Positions 8,468-17,254 of a stretch of 50,207 nt of DNA are shown here, one piece after another. The DNA lies in the NCBI GenBank assembly GCA_017624235.1, contig JAGANL010000035.1:1-50207 (forward strand), in the 5' to 3' direction. Position numbers and translations under genes: made by a program. The DNA comes from Lachnospiraceae bacterium (lineage in GTDB: Bacteria > Bacillota > Clostridia > Lachnospirales > Lachnospiraceae). Below the pieces are notes generated by a model. That model searched no databases and was not told where the DNA came from. It worked only from the letters and a program-made list of their open reading frames with translations. The stretch's first letter is position 1; each line of letters begins with the position of its first letter.

Positions 8468-9643
8468 CTACGATGCAATCAGGCCGCTGTCTGCAATACA
8501 CTTGACAGCCTCCTGAATGACCTCCACCGGAAGAACCAGCGCAAAACGCACAAACCCCCGTCCGAGGCTGCCGAAGCTGCTTCCCGGAGTACAAAGCACA
8601 CCTGTCTTTTCCATCAGTTCCATGACAAATCTGGTATCCTCCGTTCCATAAGAAGCAGGTATTCTGCCCCATGCAAACATCGTACCTTCACTATCCGGCA
8701 CATTCCATCCAATTGAACGCAGACCGCCACAGAGAGCATCTCTTCTCTTCTGATATTCCTCGCATTGGTTTCGTACCGTATCATCCGGTCCGGTCAATGC
8801 CGCAATTGCACCATACTGCACCGGTAAAAAGGTGCCATAGTCAATCTGGGAGCGAAGCTTCTTAAAATTCTGGACAATCTTCTCATTTCCAACCAGAAAG
8901 CCCATTCTGGCTCCGGTATAATTAAAGGACTTGGAAAGAGAATAAAATTCCACACAAACCTCCTTCGCACCTGGTATAGAAAGAATGGAAATTCCCTGTC
9001 TGCCATCATAAATAATATCCGAATAGGCATTGTCGTGCACAATGATAATCCGATGCTCCTTCGCCCATGGAATCAGCTCCTCATAAAAGCTGCGCGGTGC
9101 ACACTTACAGATCGGATTCATCGGATAAGAAACAATCATAAACCTGGTACGCTTCAAAATATCCTCCGGTATCTCATCCAATTTAGGAAGATACTGATTT
9201 TCCTCTACCAGGTCATAACCAACCACCTCTGCTCCTGCTAAAGACGGGCCGATTTCAAAAATCGGATATCCCGGATTTGGTACCAGCACTACATCACGGT
9301 CATTACAAAGAGACAGACCGATATGCGCAATCCCCTCCTGAGAGCCATAAACCGAGGTGATTTCCTCCGGTCGAAGCTCTACTCCGTAGCGTTTGCGGAA
9401 TCTTTGAATGACTGACTCGGTCAGTTCCGGTAAATCCGCCAGTGCATATTTATAATTCTCCGGCTTTTTGGCCGCCTCTGCCACGGCCTCCATAATATGC
9501 GGTGCCGGCTGAAAATCCGGTGTACCGACTGAAAAATTATAAACTTTTCTTCCTTCTTTTAATAATGCCTCTTTCTTTTCGTTTAATACCTGAAAGATTC
9601 CTTCCTCAAATTCCTTCATTCTGTCTGCAAACTGAAAATCCAT
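8468..9643 (-). CDS. Class I/II PLP-dependent aminotransferase
   Basis: Fold-type I aminotransferase of 391 residues. Visible motifs are SVGTPDFQPAPH near the N-terminus, NPGYPIFE, YPMNPICK, the HDNAYSDIIYDG segment with the PLP-contacting Asp and Tyr, and SLSKSFNYTGARMGF with the Schiff-base Lys. The pattern resembles the AlaC/LL-diaminopimelate-aminotransferase-like group, but the substrate cannot be fixed. Its start, preceded by AGGAGCAGGAAG, lies 38 bp inside the end of the upstream WYL-regulator gene, so the two are probably translationally coupled. That regulator may control it or an effector pathway linked to it (inference). No clear terminator follows before the nrdD promoter. Confidence 0.88.
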   Translation of the reverse strand: MDFQFADRMKEFEEGIFQVLNEKKEALLKEGRKVYNFSVGTPDFQPAPHIMEAVAEAAKKPENYKYALADLPELTESVIQRFRKRYGVELRPEEITSVYGSQEGIAHIGLSLCNDRDVVLVPNPGYPIFEIGPSLAGAEVVGYDLVEENQYLPKLDEIPEDILKRTRFMIVSYPMNPICKCAPRSFYEELIPWAKEHRIIIVHDNAYSDIIYDGRQGISILSIPGAKEVCVEFYSLSKSFNYTGARMGFLVGNEKIVQNFKKLRSQIDYGTFLPVQYGAIAALTGPDDTVRNQCEEYQKRRDALCGGLRSIGWNVPDSEGTMFAWGRIPASYGTEDTRFVMELMEKTGVLCTPGSSFGSLGRGFVRFALVLPVEVIQEAVKCIADSGLIAS

Positions 9644-10667
9644 CGTAATCTTCCTGCTCCTTTCTGCTCAATAGCAGTCTCTGTGTATTTTCCAAAAGCT
9701 CTGCCAGATAGTTTCGATATCCGTCTACTGCCTCGGGCGGGCCAAGCAGCCTCGCTTCCGTTCCAAGCCCTGCCAGCCAGCCGTAAAACTGGCCGCTGAC
9801 TACCACCTTTACCCGAATCGTAAACCAGCCGTTCTCACGCTCTCTGACAGAAACCTCTTGTCCAAACCGGTCAATAATAACGCCTATCAGCCTGTTGGCA
9901 CAGCCAATCGTAACCTGTTCTTCGTTTCCGCCAAACATGCCGAAGGTCTTATTGGTATAGGCTGCCACATCAAAATCAGCATAAGTCTCACTGCCGCAGC
10001 GCTTTTCCTCCTCCAGCGCAGGCTCGGTCATCTTATCCACACGGTAATGCTTGAGCAGCCCGGCCTCCGCATCATAGCCGACCATATAATAGTTTTCATC
10101 CTTTACCGTCAGCGCCCACGGACTGATCCGGTATCTGCCGCCCTCCCGCTTAAACTTCATTTCCTTCTTTACCGTCCACTCGAAGTACCGGAAGGAAATC
10201 TGCACGTTATCCTGAATGGCCCGATGAATATAATCCACCGTCTCATAAATGCTCTCATTTCCGGTCTTGATCCGGTTTGCAACGTAGACCTGACGCTGAA
10301 GCTGTCTGGCCTCAAAGCGATTGGAAAGCCCTTCTATTTTGGTTATCAGCTCCCTGGATTTTTTCAGAGAAATGAATCGGGAAGCCTGAACGGCATCCAC
10401 TAACAGCTTTAATTCCGGCAGTTCAAATTCACGCTTTGCCAGATAATATCCACCATCCGTTCTGGACCTCTTCAGCCGGATATCATATCCGAAATCAGTC
10501 AGCTCTGCAATATCCCGGTAGATTCCCTTCCGCTCTGCCGGAATGCCCTCATCCTCCAGTCTTTGCAGTAAAACGCTCATAGAAACCGGATGCTCCTGAT
10601 CCGTATTTTCTTTCAGGATTTTAAGCAACCATAACAGCTTGCATTTCTGATTTGCCGCCCTGGCCAT
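9606..10667 (-). CDS. WYL-domain transcriptional regulator
   Basis: DNA-binding regulator of 353 residues from the ATG preceded by AAGGAGG; the open frame extends 11 codons further to 10700 without a ribosome site. The N-terminus is a winged helix-turn-helix (RKGIYRDIAELTDFGYDI). Residues ~140-210 form the WYL ligand-sensing domain (ISPWALTVKDENYYMVGYD) and the C-terminal ~80 residues match a WCX extension (VRVKVVVSGQFYGWLAGLG). WYL domains bind nucleotides, nucleic acid ends or other small ligands and often regulate a neighbouring gene. Here that would be the aminotransferase it overlaps by 38 bp. A terminator ends only 34 bp before the start, and I see no convincing promoter between. Confidence 0.87.
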   Translation of the reverse strand: MARAANQKCKLLWLLKILKENTDQEHPVSMSVLLQRLEDEGIPAERKGIYRDIAELTDFGYDIRLKRSRTDGGYYLAKREFELPELKLLVDAVQASRFISLKKSRELITKIEGLSNRFEARQLQRQVYVANRIKTGNESIYETVDYIHRAIQDNVQISFRYFEWTVKKEMKFKREGGRYRISPWALTVKDENYYMVGYDAEAGLLKHYRVDKMTEPALEEEKRCGSETYADFDVAAYTNKTFGMFGGNEEQVTIGCANRLIGVIIDRFGQEVSVRERENGWFTIRVKVVVSGQFYGWLAGLGTEARLLGPPEAVDGYRNYLAELLENTQRLLLSRKEQEDYDGFSVCRQNEGI

Positions 10668-10700
10668 CTGCTGCACCTCCTTATAGACTGTTTCTGTCAA

Positions 10701-10729
10701 AGAAAAAGGATGCCCTCAGGGAACATCCT
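10701..10729 (-). terminator. Intrinsic terminator after the small membrane-protein gene
   Basis: Minus-strand stem AGGATG/CATCCT has an inner CCC/GGG pairing and is followed by a T-rich run. It separates the small ORF at 10768-10908 from the WYL regulator gene. Confidence 0.75.
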
Positions 10730-10767
10730 CATTCACTCATTTCATCTCTTTTTTCTGAAAATCTCTG

Positions 10768-10908
10768 TTAGGAAGCGCTCTCTTTCGCATCTTTCCGTTT
10801 TCTCATATAAATGCCGGCAAATACACCAATCAGCACCAATACCACTGCCGCTCCAAATACCACCAGATATTCCAGAAACTGATTCACAAATGCAATTAAA
10901 TTAGCCAT
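10768..10908 (-). CDS. 46-residue single-pass membrane protein, function unknown
   Basis: A short reading frame, below the size that routine ORF listings keep, encodes 46 residues. A polar N-terminus (MANLIAFVNQFLEY) is followed by one hydrophobic helix at about residues 14-34. A positively charged tail containing RKRK comes next, so the C-terminus should be cytoplasmic. It is preceded by GGAAGGG at a proper distance and followed by a clean intrinsic terminator, which together argue that it is a real gene. I do not recognise the family. Similar-sized single-helix proteins are common in Lachnospiraceae and are sometimes given unreliable automatic names. It lies 43 bp downstream of rnhA and may share its transcript. 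Confidence 0.7.
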   Translation of the reverse strand: MANLIAFVNQFLEYLVVFGAAVVLVLIGVFAGIYMRKRKDAKESAS

Positions 10909-10951
10909 ACCGCAACCCTTCCTTCACCACTTAATGCTCTTATGATACCAC

Positions 10952-11425
10952 TTATGCCATCGTATCGTCAAGCAGGTCCTTACCATCTGCGGCAGTCGTT
11001 GCCAGCTTGTCACAGCGTTCATTTTCCGGATGTCCGTCATGACCCTTCACCCAGATAAACCGTACACGGTGAGGTTCCTTTGCCTTTAACAGTCTCATCC
11101 AGAGATCCGGATTTTTCACCGGCTTCTTCGTACTGGTTTTCCAGCCGTTTTTCACCCAACCGCCTATCCAGTTCTGATTGAACGCATCTGTTACATATTT
11201 AGAATCCGATATGATTTCTACCTCACATGGCCGGTTGAGCGCCTCCAGACCGACAATAACGGCCATCAGCTCCATGCGGTTGTTGGTTGTCTTTTTATAG
11301 CCTGCTGAAAATTCCCTCTCATGCAGATTACCCTTTGGGTCTACATACTGCAAAATCGTACCGTAGCCGCCGGGGCCCTCCGGATTCCCTCTTGCCGCAC
11401 CGTCTGTATAAATCGTCACCTTCAT
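10952..11425 (-). CDS. rnhA: Ribonuclease HI
   Basis: Cleaves the RNA strand of RNA-DNA hybrids. The 157-residue protein aligns over its full length with the bacterial RNase HI family. The four catalytic acidic residues are in place: Asp8 ([14 protein letters not shown]), Glu52 (NNRMELMAV), Asp74 (ISDSKYV) and Asp139 (NERCDKLA), plus His129 in VKGHDGH. The basic handle segment around residues 86-101 ([16 protein letters not shown]) is also present. A strong GGGAGG precedes the start. It lies 18 bp after the MutS-like ATPase gene and is probably cotranscribed with it. A second, unrelated RNase H (rnhB) lies at 34.7-35.5 kb. Confidence 0.94.
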   Translation of the reverse strand: MKVTIYTDGAARGNPEGPGGYGTILQYVDPKGNLHEREFSAGYKKTTNNRMELMAVIVGLEALNRPCEVEIISDSKYVTDAFNQNWIGGWVKNGWKTSTKKPVKNPDLWMRLLKAKEPHRVRFIWVKGHDGHPENERCDKLATTAADGKDLLDDTMA

Positions 11426-11443
11426 GCCATCGTCCTCCCTTTT

Positions 11444-13156
11444 TTATTGTACTTCCTTCCAGCTTCCTGTCCGCAGAAAGGCCTCTGCCCGTTTTTCCGC
11501 ACGCTCCACCATACCGCTTTCATATCCCATCGACTTTAACAGCCGAATTGCATTTCTGGTCACCGTCCTGCCCTTTTTCAGTTCATAGGAAAACTGCACA
11601 TCTGATTCTCCCAATGCTTCCTCAAAATGGTAATTATCATAATCTTTTTCCAATAAGGAAGTCAACTCCACATCGTGGGTCGCTGCAAAACACAAAATAT
11701 CCTCTCCCACAAATGTCTTTAAAAGTTCTGTGGAGGCTGCAATCCGCTCTACCGTATTTGTACCGCGAAGCACCTCATCTACAAAGCAGTAAAGCATCCC
11801 TTTCTCCTTCAGCCTGGCATCCATTACCCTCTTTAAAGCCTTAATTTCCACCATATAGTAGCTTTCACCGGACAGGAGATTGTCCTTAAGCGCCATAGAG
11901 GAATACAGCCTGCCGGGCCGTAGCACCATTTTGTCTGCAAGACAGGTATGAAACGTCTGTGCCAACAGAATATTAACTGCACAGGTCTTTAAAAAAGTAG
12001 ATTTTCCGGATGCGTTGGAGCCAGTCAAAAGGATTCCCCTTCCGGTCTTCAGGGAATTTTTCACGGCATGCGGCAGAAGCGGATAATATCCATTTTCCAT
12101 CACAAAGCAATCTGCACTTCCTTCATCGATAAAATCCGGCATACACCAGCCCTTGCAGGATTTTTCCGCATTCTCCTCCTGCTCTACCGATGCGCGATAC
12201 ATACCGATATTGACTATCAGCTCCAGCTCTCCCCAAACAGAAAGCATGCGTTCTATTTCTTCCCGATGCTGCCAAACAGCCTTTTTCATCCCGTGAAACC
12301 GAATCAGATCAAAATGAAAGATCATACGGACATAGTCCCAAAGAAGGCCGAACGGATTCGTGCTTCCGCCCATACCCATTACCATCCAGGCACCTTTCCA
12401 GACTCCCCGCAGTTCTCCATGCAGCCTTTTTAATTCTTCTGTTTCTTCCTGTATACCCGGCAGCTTTTTGCGCTCCAACTCTCCCGTTGCCTGCAGCATT
12501 CTCAAAATATAGGTGAAACAGCTCAGGTATGGTGCAATCCTTCCCTTTTCCTGCAAATAGGAAAAAATATTATAAAGAAGTACCACAAGAAGAGCTGCCA
12601 CACCAATTCCGGGTACCACACACATAGCAGCCACCGCTGCCAAGACAGCCAAAGGACAAATGTAGTGCTGCAGCAGGCTCCTGTCCTCCAGCTCTTCCAG
12701 ACGTTCCAGACAATCATACAATGAATAGTTCTCGATACTGCCCAGCCTTGCAAATTCCAGCTGTAAGGTCAGACGTTCTTCCTGTTTCAGTCTGTAATAA
12801 GCAATCTTTGCTTCTCTTTCAGCAAGCTGCTTTGGCTTTTGAGGACTTCTGAGCGTATGATATAAATACTCTGCTCCGGTCTGTGAAAGCGTATAGTCGA
12901 CACGTCTGAAAATTTCATCCATTCCAAGATCATTCCAGGTCATATCATCTATTTCAAATTTTTCCTTATGCTTTTCATGATAGCGCCTGATTTCTTCATA
13001 CTGCTGCGCTGTCCAGAGCTTATCCGGCTGTTTTCCATAGCCTTCCTTCAGGCTCTGTTTCATCCGGTTCTGTTTCTGCCTCTCCTGTCGGATTCCATTC
13101 AGAAAAAACAGCGCCACTACAGCCAATAAAACGGCCGGAAATATTATTGTTTCCAT
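11444..13156 (-). CDS. Membrane-anchored MutS-like ATPase
   Basis: MutS-family ABC-type ATPase of 570 residues. Hydrophobic segments lie at residues ~2-20 and ~165-200. The C-terminal ATPase has Walker A GSNASGKST at 379-387 and Walker B YCFVDEVLRGTNT near 455-467. The mismatch-recognition and connector domains of true MutS are absent, and membrane segments are unexpected for a mismatch-repair clamp. Related proteins are usually annotated simply as MutS-family in Firmicutes, with no established role. The start at 13156 (GGGAAAG upstream) is preferred to the longest frame at 13231, which begins among hairpin sequence. It is probably cotranscribed with rnhA. The role is unknown. Confidence 0.8.
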   Translation of the reverse strand: METIIFPAVLLAVVALFFLNGIRQERQKQNRMKQSLKEGYGKQPDKLWTAQQYEEIRRYHEKHKEKFEIDDMTWNDLGMDEIFRRVDYTLSQTGAEYLYHTLRSPQKPKQLAEREAKIAYYRLKQEERLTLQLEFARLGSIENYSLYDCLERLEELEDRSLLQHYICPLAVLAAVAAMCVVPGIGVAALLVVLLYNIFSYLQEKGRIAPYLSCFTYILRMLQATGELERKKLPGIQEETEELKRLHGELRGVWKGAWMVMGMGGSTNPFGLLWDYVRMIFHFDLIRFHGMKKAVWQHREEIERMLSVWGELELIVNIGMYRASVEQEENAEKSCKGWCMPDFIDEGSADCFVMENGYYPLLPHAVKNSLKTGRGILLTGSNASGKSTFLKTCAVNILLAQTFHTCLADKMVLRPGRLYSSMALKDNLLSGESYYMVEIKALKRVMDARLKEKGMLYCFVDEVLRGTNTVERIAASTELLKTFVGEDILCFAATHDVELTSLLEKDYDNYHFEEALGESDVQFSYELKKGRTVTRNAIRLLKSMGYESGMVERAEKRAEAFLRTGSWKEVQ

Positions 13157-13185
13157 ATACTTTCCCTTTTGGTATGATAAATGAC

Positions 13186-13222
13186 AAAAATTCATGGCAA
13201 ATTTGCAGGAATTTCCCATGAA
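13186..13222 (-). terminator. Second of two tandem hairpins after trpS
   Basis: Minus-strand TTCATGG/CCATGAA stem with inner AAATT/AATTT pairing is followed by TTTTT. It is a good intrinsic terminator shape just upstream of the MutS-like gene. Confidence 0.65.
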
Positions 13223-13231
13223 TGGAAACAA

Positions 13232-13253
13232 GCGGGAAGCATGTCCTTCCCGC
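13232..13253 (-). terminator. First hairpin after trpS
   Basis: An 8-bp perfect stem GCGGGAAG/CTTCCCGC with a 6-nt loop is followed by a short, imperfect T run (TTGTTT). It starts 11 bp after the trpS stop. Confidence 0.6.
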
Positions 13254-13263
13254 TTATCCTTTG

Positions 13264-14349
13264 TCAGCCTCCGAAGTGTTCGCTCTGCATGCGAATCAGT
13301 TCCTCGTCCTCAAAATAATTGATTTTCATTGCGGCCCGTACATCCCGAAGAGTCTGTGCAGCAACCTCTCTTGCTTCGTCGCTGCCCTTCTTTAACATCC
13401 GATACACCTCAGGAATATCCTTTTCAAATTCCTTCCTGCGCGCACGAATCGGTGCAAGCTCCTCCTGCATGACTGCATTTAAGAACTTCTTCACCTTGAC
13501 GTCTCCGAGTCCGCCACGTTTATAATGCTCCTTCAGTTCATCCAGATTCTGATAATCCGGCAGATATTCTGCAAACTGCTCTTCCCTGCTGAAAGCATCC
13601 AGATAAATGAATACCGGATTACCGTCCACACATCCCGGATCCTCTACTCTGAGGTGATTTGGATCGGTAAACATGGACATAATCTTTTTACGTACTTCCT
13701 CTTCTGTATCAGAAAGGTAAATGCAGTTATTCAGAGATTTGCTCATCTTTGCCTTGCCGTCAATGCCCGGAAGTCTCAGGCATGCCTGATTTTCCGGCAA
13801 AAGAATATCCGGCTCAATCAAAGTCTCACCATAGACTGCATTAAATTTACGTACAATTTCCCTGGTCTGCTCCAGCATCGGAAGCTGATCCTCTCCGACC
13901 GGTACAGTGGTCGCCCGAAAGGCTGTAATATCAGCAGCCTGACTGATTGGATAGGTAAAAAATCCGACCGGAATGCTGGCCTCAAAATTACGCATCTGAA
14001 TCTCCGACTTTACCGTAGGATTTCTCTGCAGTCTGGATACCGTTACCAGATTCATATAGTAAAAGGATAATTCACACAGCTCAGCAATCTGTGACTGAAC
14101 GAACATTGTCGATTTGGCAGGATCCAGCCCACAGGAAAGATAATCCAGCGCTACCTCAATAATATTCTGACGTATCTTCTCCGGATTGTCCGCATTGTCC
14201 GTCAGCGCCTGCGCATCCGCAATCATAATAAAAATCTTATCAAATTTGCCGGAATTTTGTAATTCCACTCTTCTCTTCAAGGAACCGACATAGTGCCCTA
14301 CATGCAGGCGTCCCGTCGGCCTGTCCCCTGTCAAAATAATCTTTGCCAT
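13264..14349 (-). CDS. trpS: Tryptophanyl-tRNA synthetase
   Basis: Class I aminoacyl-tRNA synthetase charging tRNA-Trp. From the chosen start the protein has 361 residues, somewhat longer than the usual ~330. The nucleotide-binding HIGH-type motif is [12 protein letters not shown] at the N-terminus and the KMSKS loop appears as [21 protein letters not shown] and the [16 protein letters not shown] segment are typical of TrpS. The start at 14349 has GAAAGGA upstream; the frame extends to 14376 without a ribosome site. It follows the purine permease gene by 32 bp. I see no T-box leader, so regulation by uncharged tRNA is not apparent at this position. Two hairpins follow it. Confidence 0.95.
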   Translation of the reverse strand: MAKIILTGDRPTGRLHVGHYVGSLKRRVELQNSGKFDKIFIMIADAQALTDNADNPEKIRQNIIEVALDYLSCGLDPAKSTMFVQSQIAELCELSFYYMNLVTVSRLQRNPTVKSEIQMRNFEASIPVGFFTYPISQAADITAFRATTVPVGEDQLPMLEQTREIVRKFNAVYGETLIEPDILLPENQACLRLPGIDGKAKMSKSLNNCIYLSDTEEEVRKKIMSMFTDPNHLRVEDPGCVDGNPVFIYLDAFSREEQFAEYLPDYQNLDELKEHYKRGGLGDVKVKKFLNAVMQEELAPIRARRKEFEKDIPEVYRMLKKGSDEAREVAAQTLRDVRAAMKINYFEDEELIRMQSEHFGG

Positions 14350-14381
14350 GTAAAACGGTGTCCTTTCGTCATTCAAATACT

Positions 14382-15794
14382 TTAAAATACAATGAAGAAT
14401 TTACCAAGGAACAGCAGAGAAAGAATAATCGTAATGAAGGATACATCCTTTGCCTTTCCAAGGAACATTTTGATAATGGTGTAAGAAATCAGACCGATGC
14501 CGATACCGTTTCCGATACTGGAGGTCGTCATCATAAAGATCAGCATCAGTACAACCGGAACAGATGCTGCCACATCACTGTAGTCTACTTCCTTCAGGGC
14601 GCTGATCATCAGCGTTCCTACAAATACCAGAGCTGCACTGGTAGCCGGAGCCGGAATCAAAGCTGCAATCGGTGCTACGAACATACATGCCAGGAAACAA
14701 ATACTGGTTACCAGAGAGGTAAGACCGGTACGTCCACCCTCTTCTACACCTGCAGCAGATTCAATGAAGGTCGTAACCGTAGAAGTACCAGTGCATGCAC
14801 CTACACAGGTTGCAAGGGAATCTGAAAGCATTGCTTTGTTCATTCCCGGCATAGTACCATCCTCAGCCAGCATATTGGCCTTCTTGGCTGTACCAAGCAG
14901 TGTTCCGATCGTATCGAACATGTCCACCATACAGAAAGAAATAATGGTCAGAATGGCAGATAATACACCCATCGAAAACAGAGTTCCAAAGTTAAACTTA
15001 AAGAATGTCATTTCAAACATGTCTGCAAAAGGCGGTACAAAGCTTGCCCCGGCAAGGGATGCAAACGGATTGCTGCCCAGAATCAAAGAGCCGATCCAGT
15101 AAACAACAGATGCTGCCAGCATGCCGAACAGAATAGAACCTTTCACGTTTTTATGGTTCAGAATCACAATGACGAACAGACCGATAAAAAACGTAATCAG
15201 ATACAGGATCATTGTACTGTACGCATCACCCATAGCTGCCTTGGTTGCGCTTGCTCCATCTGAGAAAAAGCCCAGCATAGTCTGTGAACCGTCTGCATAG
15301 TATACGGCAGCATTGGAAGTAAGGCCAATGTTAACCAGCATCAGACCGATACCGGCAGAGATACCAAGACGTACTGCCTTCGGGATTGCCTCCACGATTT
15401 TTTCACGTACTTTTAAGAGGGTCAATACCGTAAACAGCACACCGGAAATTGCAATAATGGCAAGTCCGCCATGAAACGCTTCTTCATAAGCCATACCTGT
15501 TGCAGCCGCGATGCTTGCAACAACAATGGCAAAATAGGAATTCAGGCCCATGCCAGGTGCCAAAGCAAACGGTTTATTGGCATACAGTGCCATAATCAGC
15601 GTTCCTGCAAAAGCGGATAATACCGTTGCCAGAAAGACCGCATTCCATAAGGGTGTTCCCACTGCGAAATTTGTCAACAGATTCGGATTTAACTGGATAA
15701 TATAGGCCATGGTCATGAAGGTTGCAAGACCTGCCAGCACTTCCGTTTTTACATCCGTGTGGTTTTCTTTTAGCTTAAAGAATTTTTCTAACAT
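14382..15794 (-). CDS. NCS2-family purine permease (guanine/hypoxanthine, PbuG/AzgA type)
   Basis: Integral membrane purine-base importer of the AzgA branch of the NCS2 family, 470 residues with about 12-14 hydrophobic segments. The N-terminal [28 protein letters not shown] and the central [13 protein letters not shown] signatures are characteristic. [11 protein letters not shown] is the conserved substrate-site segment near the middle. The start at 15794 is fixed by AGGAGGAG; the longer frame to 15893 runs through the promoter. It lies next to cdd and purine nucleoside phosphorylase, making a nucleobase/nucleoside salvage neighbourhood. The leader is only ~40 nt, too short for a purine riboswitch. 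PbuG and PbuO-like specificity cannot be separated by eye. Confidence 0.92.
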   Translation of the reverse strand: MLEKFFKLKENHTDVKTEVLAGLATFMTMAYIIQLNPNLLTNFAVGTPLWNAVFLATVLSAFAGTLIMALYANKPFALAPGMGLNSYFAIVVASIAAATGMAYEEAFHGGLAIIAISGVLFTVLTLLKVREKIVEAIPKAVRLGISAGIGLMLVNIGLTSNAAVYYADGSQTMLGFFSDGASATKAAMGDAYSTMILYLITFFIGLFVIVILNHKNVKGSILFGMLAASVVYWIGSLILGSNPFASLAGASFVPPFADMFEMTFFKFNFGTLFSMGVLSAILTIISFCMVDMFDTIGTLLGTAKKANMLAEDGTMPGMNKAMLSDSLATCVGACTGTSTVTTFIESAAGVEEGGRTGLTSLVTSICFLACMFVAPIAALIPAPATSAALVFVGTLMISALKEVDYSDVAASVPVVLMLIFMMTTSSIGNGIGIGLISYTIIKMFLGKAKDVSFITIILSLLFLGKFFIVF

Positions 15795-15836
15795 TTCTCT
15801 TTCTCCTCCTTGTTTTTTACGAAAGCCTCGTCCTTT

Positions 15837-15866
15837 ATTGTATACAATAATCCATCCTTCTGTCAA
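15837..15866 (-). promoter_or_regulatory. Sigma-A promoter of the purine permease gene
   Basis: On the minus strand a perfect TTGACA (15866-15861) is followed, 18 bp later, by TACAAT (15842-15837). An alternative -10, TATACA, lies at 16 bp. It lies in the gap after cdd. Confidence 0.65.
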
Positions 15867-15901
15867 TGTCTGACAGCATCTTTCTGTCACCATTTTATGA
15901 A

Positions 15902-16327
15902 TTATGCCAGATTTCCCGGACCGAAGCCTTCCGGAAGCAATTCTCCCAGGGTATAGATTTCATATTCCTCTTCCGATTTCACCAGAATGATACGAAACTC
16001 CTGCGGATCACAAAACTCCATCATGACCTGCCTGCAAACACCACAGGGAGACGCATACTGTACCACTTCACCCTCAGGACTTCCGCAGACTGCTATTGCC
16101 GCAAATTCTCTTTCGCCTGCACTGACCGCACTGAAAAAGGCCGTCCGTTCCGCACAGTTCGTCGGCGTATAAGCTGCATTCTCGATATTGCAGCCCACAT
16201 AAATCTTTCCGCCCTTTGTCAAAAGTGCAGCTCCCACCTGAAAGTGGGAATAGGGTGAATAGGATTTCTGCCTTGCCTCCATACAGGCACGCAGAAGCGC
16301 TCTTTCTTCCTCTCTCAATACTCTCAT
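15902..16327 (-). CDS. cdd: Cytidine deaminase
   Basis: Deaminates cytidine and deoxycytidine to uridine and deoxyuridine for pyrimidine salvage. The 141-residue length is typical of the small homotetrameric form. Zinc-site motifs are present: TNCAERTAFF (Cys ligand plus the catalytic Glu) and SPCGVCRQ (two Cys ligands). SPYSHFQVGAALL near residue 24 is the usual N-terminal signature. A GGAGG lies before the ATG. The upstream purine nucleoside phosphorylase gene ends 14 bp before it, so the pair is likely one transcript. It is followed by the independently promoted purine permease. Confidence 0.95.
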   Translation of the reverse strand: MRVLREEERALLRACMEARQKSYSPYSHFQVGAALLTKGGKIYVGCNIENAAYTPTNCAERTAFFSAVSAGEREFAAIAVCGSPEGEVVQYASPCGVCRQVMMEFCDPQEFRIILVKSEEEYEIYTLGELLPEGFGPGNLA

Positions 16328-16341
16328 TGCATTTATCCTCC

Positions 16342-17175
16342 CTACATCCTCTCAGCCAGCCGCAAAATGAAGTGGGTCAATAACCTTTTGAAGCGGGGTG
16401 CTGCTTCACTTGCCGCCTGCTGTACCTCCGTATGGGAAAGCGGCTCCTTCGTGATCCCCGCTGCCATATTGCAGACGCAGGAAATTCCGCAGATTTTCAT
16501 ACCCATATGATTGGCTGCAATGGCCTCCACTACGGTACTCATTCCAACGGCATCCGCTCCCATGCTGCGCAGCATGCGGATTTCTGCCGGAGATTCATAG
16601 GAGGGGCCGGTCAGCTGTGCATAGATTCCTTCCTGTAGCGGCACCTCCTGCTCTGCTGCAGTACTTCTCAAAAGTTCCTGCAGTGCTTTATCATATACCT
16701 CACTCATATCCGGGAACCTCGGTCCCAGCTCATCCAAATTGGCACCAATCAAAGGATTCGGCGCAAAGCAGGATATGTGATCGGTAAGCATCATCAAATC
16801 TCCCGCCCGAAGGCTGTCACGGATTCCTCCGGAAGCATTGGTCAATACCAGTATTTCTGCTCCTAACAGCTTCATAAGCCTGATGGGCAGCACTACGTCC
16901 GAAATCGGATATCCTTCATAATAATGGACGCGTCCCTTCATACACACAACCGGCACGGCTCCTACATAACCAAAAATAAATTTTCCGTCATGGCCCGGCA
17001 CAGTCGATACCGGAAAGCCTTCTATTTCATGATAGGACAATTCCGCTTCAATCTGTATATTCTCCGCATAATCTCCCAGACCAGAACCAAGAACAATAGC
17101 AGCTCTTGGTTGAAAATCGACTTTTTCTCTGACACTTTCATAGCAGCGCTGTACTTTTTCATAAACCGGATTCAT
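16342..17175 (-). CDS. Purine nucleoside phosphorylase (PNP family)
   Basis: Phosphorolyses (deoxy)inosine and guanosine to the free base and ribose-1-phosphate. The 277-residue protein has the trimeric-PNP signatures: AIVLGSGLGDYAE near residue 30, GHDGKFIFG, MKGRVHYYEGY, LTNASGGI and the substrate-binding GPSYESPAEIRM. The chosen start has GGAGGG upstream; the longest frame begins 11 codons earlier with no ribosome site. Two names, punA and pupG, are used for this family in Firmicutes, so I leave the symbol empty. Together with cdd and the permease it forms a salvage group. An extended -10 promoter lies just upstream. Confidence 0.93.
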   Translation of the reverse strand: MNPVYEKVQRCYESVREKVDFQPRAAIVLGSGLGDYAENIQIEAELSYHEIEGFPVSTVPGHDGKFIFGYVGAVPVVCMKGRVHYYEGYPISDVVLPIRLMKLLGAEILVLTNASGGIRDSLRAGDLMMLTDHISCFAPNPLIGANLDELGPRFPDMSEVYDKALQELLRSTAAEQEVPLQEGIYAQLTGPSYESPAEIRMLRSMGADAVGMSTVVEAIAANHMGMKICGISCVCNMAAGITKEPLSHTEVQQAASEAAPRFKRLLTHFILRLAERM

Positions 17176-17216
17176 GTCATTTCCCTCCATCCTTCTAAGC
17201 GTACCCATTTTTCTAA

Positions 17217-17225
17217 ATTATAGCA
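17217..17225 (-). promoter_or_regulatory. Extended -10 promoter of purine nucleoside phosphorylase-cdd
   Basis: TGCTATAAT on the minus strand, 42 bp before the start, is a perfect -10 with the TGn extension. No good -35 is visible at 17-18 bp. Confidence 0.6.
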
Positions 17226-17254
17226 AGCTTTCCGGGGGAAATCCATTTCTTTTT

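Noticed and set aside
10033-10041. Perfect DnaA box inside the WYL regulator gene
   Set aside because: A single isolated 9-mer within coding sequence is expected by chance in a window of this size.
10668-10706. Promoter for the WYL regulator from TTGACA and TATAAG
   Set aside because: The two elements are only 9 bp apart, far too close for sigma-A.
14350-14381. T-box leader before trpS
   Set aside because: Only 32 bp separate the permease stop from the trpS start; no T-box sequence or antiterminator is present.
15795-15836. Purine riboswitch before the purine permease
   Set aside because: With the promoter at 15837-15866 the leader is only about 40 nt, and the conserved aptamer loops are absent.
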